NCBI GenBank assembly: GCA_964017145.1
Contig: CAXHKQ010000112.1
Span: 1 to 11,356 of the forward strand
Direction of reading: 5' to 3'
Length of the DNA: 11,356 bases
From: Agrocybe praecox
Lineage: Eukaryota > Basidiomycota > Agaricomycetes > Agaricales > Agrocybaceae
Of this stretch, positions 7,594-11,356 are shown one piece after another (positions within the stretch are counted from its first letter, which is position 1; each line of letters starts with the position of its first letter). Position numbers and translations under genes: made by a program. The notes under the pieces are model-generated. The model saw nothing but the letters and a program-made list of their open reading frames with translations, made no database searches and was not told the DNA's origin.

Positions 7594-8342
7594 GACTCCC
7601 GGATGATCGGGGCGCTGTGCTGTTGTTCGGAGACGCACTCGCGATCGACGGCCGGTGGCGAAGCGGGCTGAACTGTAACTGTTGGTGGGAGTGTTGCGGT
7701 AGTGTCGGATCGATCGACTTCCGCAGCAAGTGTAGGCTTTCGGCTGGGTGCCTTTGTGATATCCGAGCCTGAATCGTGTTCGAGATTCAAACCAGCAGTT
7801 CCGTCAGTCGACGAAAGATCATCGGCGGCAACGGCAGTATCAATCGATTGGTTATTGTCACTGACGATTTTCGTGTTTGTCGGGCTCTTGGTACGGATTT
7901 TGTTATTGATCTTCATCGGGACAGGAGTCAATGTTCTTTCCGACAATGGGCATGTCCATGTCCCATCGTCGACCGCAACTGTATCGGGCAACTTACTGTT
8001 TTCGCAGACGATTGCTGCCGTACTCTCAATCGAAATCTCAGCTCCCAATTCGTTGTTGACCTTGCTTCGGACCGGAGTGGATATTTCATTGGGTGACGGA
8101 ACTTCGACGAGAGTGTTGGTCAACATTTTGTTTTCGCTGTCGATCACCGGCGACTTCTCAATTGTTCGTCGTTTAGCTTTGCAGTCGTTGTTTATCTTTG
8201 ACTGGAGCGGGGCGGTTCTTTTGCCAGATTTCTGACATGTGGATGTCGATGGACCCTCGACGACAGCAACTGTATCGGCCAACCTTCTGTTGTCGCGGAC
8301 GAAAATTTCCAGAATTGTCAACCTTGTATTCACCTTCTTTGA
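7594..8342 (-). CDS. Large gene, coding segment 3: ~48-residue repeat region
   Basis: This frame encodes about 250 residues, mostly degenerate units with the core (I/V)VxDNxxLxDTVAV, followed by a TPV-xSKINN-like block. The last ~60 residues are S/T/P-rich. Its frame is one base off segment 2 and one base off segment 4. The SKKVN block just after the upstream junction matches SKVNN, SKINN and MKINN in later units, so the frame is right from about 8342. Downstream the frame runs to a stop at 7509, but the KERILPAN repeat shows that segment 4's frame is correct from 7593. No folded domain or known family is recognised. Confidence 0.65.
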
Positions 8343-8448
8343 TCCTCTTCAAATTGAGAGGTGCGATTTTTTCGTTCATCTTCTGGCATGTCGACGGATT
8401 TCCGGCAGCAGCAGTGTCGGACAAATTCCTGTCAACACGCGCAATCTC
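7760..8448 (-). repeat. Degenerate coding repeat, about 140-150 bp / 48 residues, five units
   Basis: Cores are seen at about 8448-8415 (RVDRNLSDTAAAG), 8302-8260 (VRDNRRLADTVAV), 8149-8104 (VIDSENKMLTNTLVE), 8011-7966 (IVCENSKLPDTVAV) and 7869-7819 (IVSDNNQSIDTAVA). The units span the frame change at about 8340, which shows that the two frame segments once formed a single reading frame. Confidence 0.75.
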
Positions 8449-9478
8449 CGGCGACCTTCCTAATGGGACCGTTGGACTCCTGGCATCGCAGTGATTGTAA
8501 TTCTTTTTAATTGTTATCTGCATTGCCCCGACTACTGAAGGACGCCGGGCGCTGATGCTATTCGGTCGGTGTACATATGCAAGGGAGTCGCGCACGGGAT
8601 CTGCACTGGTGCGTGATTTGAAGATGCGGTTTCTCACGGGAATGGTCGTAATGGCGTTCGAGATGGCCGGCTGATTGCCGGCTGTCGAGTTGGCCGCTGA
8701 GGGGACGATCGAAGAGGATGTCGGCTGCCTGGCGTCTGCCGGGCTCATGTCGATGGACGAGCTGGCTGCTGAGGAGATGCACTCTAACGTCGACGGTTCA
8801 ACGATTACCGTGCTGTCGTCGATGGAGGGATTGAACGCGTTGGTCGGTGAGGAGACGCTCAGTTGGGTCGGCAAATCTGCGACCGGGCTGACGTCTGACG
8901 GCGGAACAGACTCGGCATCTAGGTGCAGTCGTCGTTTGTCGCGCAAAGTGCTGAGTGGCATTTCATCCTCGTCGTCGTTATCGGGATCTGAGAATTCAAA
9001 GTCGTTCTTGCGAGTCGTTCCGGATGCTGGTTCGGTTATAGGTGTCGAAATCGTCTCAGTAATTGAACAGGATTCGGTTGTTGAACGATCTGATTGACTA
9101 CAAGTTGAAGATTTCTCCGTTACGTTGTATGATTCGAAGTTTGGATCTGGTGTGATTAAGTCAATTTTCGGTGCATCTGAACCTGCTTTGCTAGGGTCCG
9201 ATTCGACAGGGTTTTTGGTAGATCGATCTCGATATCCAATTGATCTAACAGATGACTGCTTTCGGAATGATTCAGTTATGGATGTTTCGGTTTTAACTGA
9301 TACATCCGGTTGACCCATTTCGTCATTACTTCTATCTGACTCTGAAGAGGTAGAATCTTCAGTATTATTATCGATGGATTTATCCAAGGGGGTATTCACA
9401 ACAGTCAACTGAATTGAATCTATTTTTCTGGATTGATCAAGTTCAACGACATCAGATGATCGGTCGATGTTAACGGCA
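8343..9478 (-). CDS. Large gene, coding segment 2: S/T-rich disordered region
   Basis: This segment encodes about 380 residues. It begins as the continuation of the third acidic repeat unit (DKSIDNNTEDSTSSES, then TESFRKQSSVRSIGY), has the third helix motif MPLSTLRDKRRLHLDAESV at about 8990-8915, and then a serine/alanine/proline-rich linker. It ends in the first ~48-residue unit (RVDRNLSDTAAAG, 8448). The frame opens only at 9489, after two TAA codons, and no ATG lies near that point. It is therefore unlikely to be a separate gene start and looks like a frame-shifted continuation of segment 1. Its own frame would stop at 8173, but repeat homology moves to segment 3's frame at about 8340. Confidence 0.65.
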
Positions 9479-10820
9479 TTGTGGAGCCGTTATTAGATCT
9501 CGACTAGTTCCATTGATAGCAATCTTATCGATTGATAATGCTTGGGTGTCTAAGTTTACCGAAAGATTGTCCGACGGATCCGTTGATATGATCATTTCTA
9601 TGTGTTGTTCTTTTTGCTTTTGCAATGTCTCCTTTGAGACAGGTTGGATACATTCTTGTGATTGATTTACGTGTACAATTGTATCCTCAACTTCCTCGGC
9701 AACAGTTGAACCAATGCATAATCCGCCAATATTTGTTTTTAATCTGTGACAAGTTTGTTCTTTCAATTGAGGTGGAACAATTTGCACGACTTTGCTCGGG
9801 CCAGCGACGCTATCTTCGATAGTTTCAATATCGACAGTCTGCTTGCTCTCTTCAAAGAATTGCTGATGAGGCTGCAATACAGATAGTAGTAGTTGTTCCT
9901 GTGGAATAAACTGTGGTAGTTGTTGCTCTGGTTTCTGAACTGGAGTCAAGAGCGTTTGTGGGTTTTGTGCGCCAACGTACGTCTCCGGAACAGATTCGGC
10001 AGCGAATAGCTGTCTGAGCTTTTCGCGCAAAATACTGAGGGACAGATTTTCATCGTCATCGTTGTCGGGAACTTTGAATTCAAGTGAATCAGCTTTGCTT
10101 GAGTCTGAATTTAAAGAAGTAGAATTGTCAATGGTATCATCGATGGATTTATCGAATAGAGAAGTCTCATTAGTCAACTGATTTGAGTCTATTTTAGCAG
10201 TAGGTGTTTTAGATTGATTATCTTCATCGACATCTGATGATCGGACGATGTTTGTGACCAAGTTTATCGACAGATTTTCCGACAGATCCTCTTCAATGTG
10301 TTGTGCTGCTTGCTCTTGCAATAGTGGTTCCTTAAAGATTGTATTGTATCCATCTTTTGAATTGTCTGCTAAGAGCAGTCGGAGCTTTTCGCGCATAGTG
10401 CTGAGTGGCAGATTTTCCTCGTCGTCGTAAGCTTCACTTGAATCCATTTCGACAGGGTTTTCGGTAGAAGGATCTTCATATCGAATTGATCCGACAGATG
10501 ACTGCTTTAGTAATGATTCAGTTGTGGATGTTTTTGTTTGAATGATAACTTCGTCATTATTTCTATCGCACTCTGAGAAGGTAAAATCTGCAGTAGAATT
10601 ATCGATCGATTTATCGAATGGAGTAGTCCCAGAAGTGAACTGATTTGAATCTATTTTAGCAGCTGGAGTTTCGGGTTTATCAACTTCAACGACATCAGAT
10701 GTTCGGCCGATGATGACGACATGTGGAGCCGATATTAGATCTCGACCAGTACCATTGATAGCTATCTTTTTGACTGATACTGTTTGGGTGTCTAAGTTTA
10801 CCGAAAGACTGCTCCCCATA
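8910..10820 (-). repeat. Three-copy acidic repeat with LREKLR helix motif
   Basis: Unit A (about 10820-10365), unit B (about 10290-9990) and unit C (about 9580-8910) share the order: (E/D)NLS(I/V)NLDTQ, then in A and C KIAINGT-RDLI-AP, then SSDV-E-D, TPxAKIDSNQ, xFDKSID-NST, and finally DDDENLSLSxLREKLRxLxAxxS. A and C also share TESxxKQSSVxSI and STxNPVExD, which B lacks. The final block looks like a short amphipathic helix after an acidic stretch. Unit C carries the frame change at about 9480. Confidence 0.85.
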
Positions 10821-11356
10821 TCCGTATCGTCGACAATAGAGAGTGGCGAATAGGGCGGCGGATCTGGCGTATTCTGGCGTTCTCCTCCAAACGGGATTTC
10901 TACACTCGATTCCGTGTTGTTGGAATTTCCATCGAGGGTAGCTAGTCCTTTGTCAAGTTCGGAAATAATTGTATTCGATTCTTCCGGATCCAAATCGCAT
11001 CGTTTCTCTTCACTCCCATCCTGCTCTCCCTCTGGACAACGACGACTGGATTTTCGCACTCGTTTCAACTTTATATCGGACTCGTCATTGGCAAATGGCA
11101 TAGTCGTCAAACTATTTGATTGAACATTGCCATCATTCTGTTGGTCGTCGATTTTGTGGGTAGTGACCTTCGATCGTTGCTTTCTTTTTGATCGTCTACG
11201 GCCGTGGGTTCCAGCTGCCACGACGTTTGTTTCATCTATTGCAACGACATTTGAATTCGTCGCTTCGGCCATTTTACTTGCGAGTGGCTGAACTTCATCA
11301 ATATCGACAGCAGTTAAGCTTGAGCAAACACATTTTCCCCATTTAGAGAACTTCAT
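9470..11356 (-). CDS. Large gene, coding segment 1: N-terminal region (start near right edge)
   Basis: The frame is open from the last base of the window to a TAA at 9472-9470. Two starts are possible: an ATG exactly at the window edge (11356) and one at 11272-11270. The second has a better context (AAAATGGC), and the 28 residues before it are unlike the rest, so 11272 is preferred, though the gene may continue beyond the window. From 11272 the protein begins MAEATNSN, then has basic clusters GRRRSKRKQRSK and KLKRVRKSSRR (probable nuclear localisation signals), an acidic stretch, and repeat units A and B and the start of C. A Q/P-rich linker (about 9975-9840) separates B and C. The TAA comes just after one extra base relative to unit A, so it is probably not the natural end. 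The family is unknown. Confidence 0.7.
   Translation of the reverse strand: MKFSKWGKCVCSSLTAVDIDEVQPLASKMAEATNSNVVAIDETNVVAAGTHGRRRSKRKQRSKVTTHKIDDQQNDGNVQSNSLTTMPFANDESDIKLKRVRKSSRRCPEGEQDGSEEKRCDLDPEESNTIISELDKGLATLDGNSNNTESSVEIPFGGERQNTPDPPPYSPLSIVDDTDMGSSLSVNLDTQTVSVKKIAINGTGRDLISAPHVVIIGRTSDVVEVDKPETPAAKIDSNQFTSGTTPFDKSIDNSTADFTFSECDRNNDEVIIQTKTSTTESLLKQSSVGSIRYEDPSTENPVEMDSSEAYDDEENLPLSTMREKLRLLLADNSKDGYNTIFKEPLLQEQAAQHIEEDLSENLSINLVTNIVRSSDVDEDNQSKTPTAKIDSNQLTNETSLFDKSIDDTIDNSTSLNSDSSKADSLEFKVPDNDDDENLSLSILREKLRQLFAAESVPETYVGAQNPQTLLTPVQKPEQQLPQFIPQEQLLLSVLQPHQQFFEESKQTVDIETIEDSVAGPSKVVQIVPPQLKEQTCHRLKTNIGGLCIGSTVAEEVEDTIVHVNQSQECIQPVSKETLQKQKEQHIEMIISTDPSDNLSVNLDTQALSIDKIAINGTSRDLITAPQCR

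Larger units (their letters stand above)
1441..11272 (-). other. Gene-level entry: one large minus-strand gene for a repeat-rich disordered protein
   Basis: All long minus-strand coding blocks between the right edge and 1441 are best read as one gene. They follow each other without AT-rich gaps, share composition (S/T/D/E/N/Q/P-rich), and repeat units continue across three of the four frame changes. The only intron with good sites is 3716-2080. The product would be about 2,700 residues, running from acidic repeats through Q-rich repeats to a short non-repetitive C-terminal part. Basic clusters near residues 25-35 (GRRRSKRKQRSK) and again at about 5350-5400 (PRKRPSDFGRKSKK) suggest the nucleus. 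There are four apparent frameshifts: about 9480, 8332-8352, 7594-7700 and 4231-4315. The family is not recognised. The alternative is two or more adjacent genes or a decayed copy. Confidence 0.6.

Noticed and set aside
4210..7772. Many plus-strand open frames opposite the large repeats
   Set aside because: Their repeated structure mirrors the minus-strand tandem repeats and their starts and stops differ between copies. They have no independent coding signal.
8287..8333. Possible 47-base intron at the segment 2/3 junction (AAG|GTGAAT to CAACAG)
   Set aside because: It would delete the conserved VRDNR block, lacks a pyrimidine tract and does not restore the downstream frame.
1..11356. CRISPR array, tRNA, rRNA, bacterial operon or viral genome
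   Set aside because: No spaced direct repeats of CRISPR type, no tRNA or rRNA signatures, no bacterial gene packing and no recognisable viral protein were seen.

Overview
The window looks like nuclear DNA of an animal, most probably an arthropod (the style is insect-like, but the species cannot be named). Reasons: AT-rich non-coding DNA, a GT-AG intron with a clean pyrimidine-tract acceptor, Q/N/S-rich low-complexity coding sequence, a TA-flanked mariner-type MITE and a long-armed foldback element. Nothing bacterial (operon, Shine-Dalgarno site, CRISPR array) or RNA-gene-like was seen.

Layout. (1) Bases 31-711 are a 681-bp MITE with 33-bp terminal inverted repeats and TA on both sides; it carries a short protein-like reading frame. 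(2) Bases 714-1289 hold no convincing gene. (3) From about 1290 to the right edge, almost everything belongs to one minus-strand transcription unit encoding a very large, mostly disordered protein of roughly 2,700 residues. It is read from the right edge (start at 11356 or, more likely, 11272) to a donor site at 3716, then across a 1,637-bp phase-0 intron to a terminal exon at 2079-1441, with an AATAAA signal at 1295-1290. (4) The intron holds a 15-bp-period minisatellite, about three copies of an 82-bp tandem repeat, and a ~760-bp foldback element (2903-3664) that appears to contain the 3' end of a non-LTR retrotransposon.

The large protein is built from five separate internal repeat families. 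From N to C terminus these are: three copies of an acidic unit with an LREKLR-type helix; five ~48-residue units with a VxDNxxLxDTVAV core; two KERI(L/M)PAN units; five ~100-residue units each with a pair of RRNT-type motifs; and five ~57-residue Q/P-rich units. A short non-repetitive segment in the last exon may be its only folded part. I do not recognise the family. Basic clusters suggest a nuclear protein.

The main oddity is that the long coding region lies in five successive reading-frame segments joined by apparent single-base frameshifts. At two junctions internal repeat homology localises the slip. No in-frame stop occurs within the segments, so assembly or read errors, a recently dead gene, or a frame-interrupted paralogue are all possible. 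No new biological system is established here. The best leads are the multi-repeat protein, its frameshifts and the two mobile elements.
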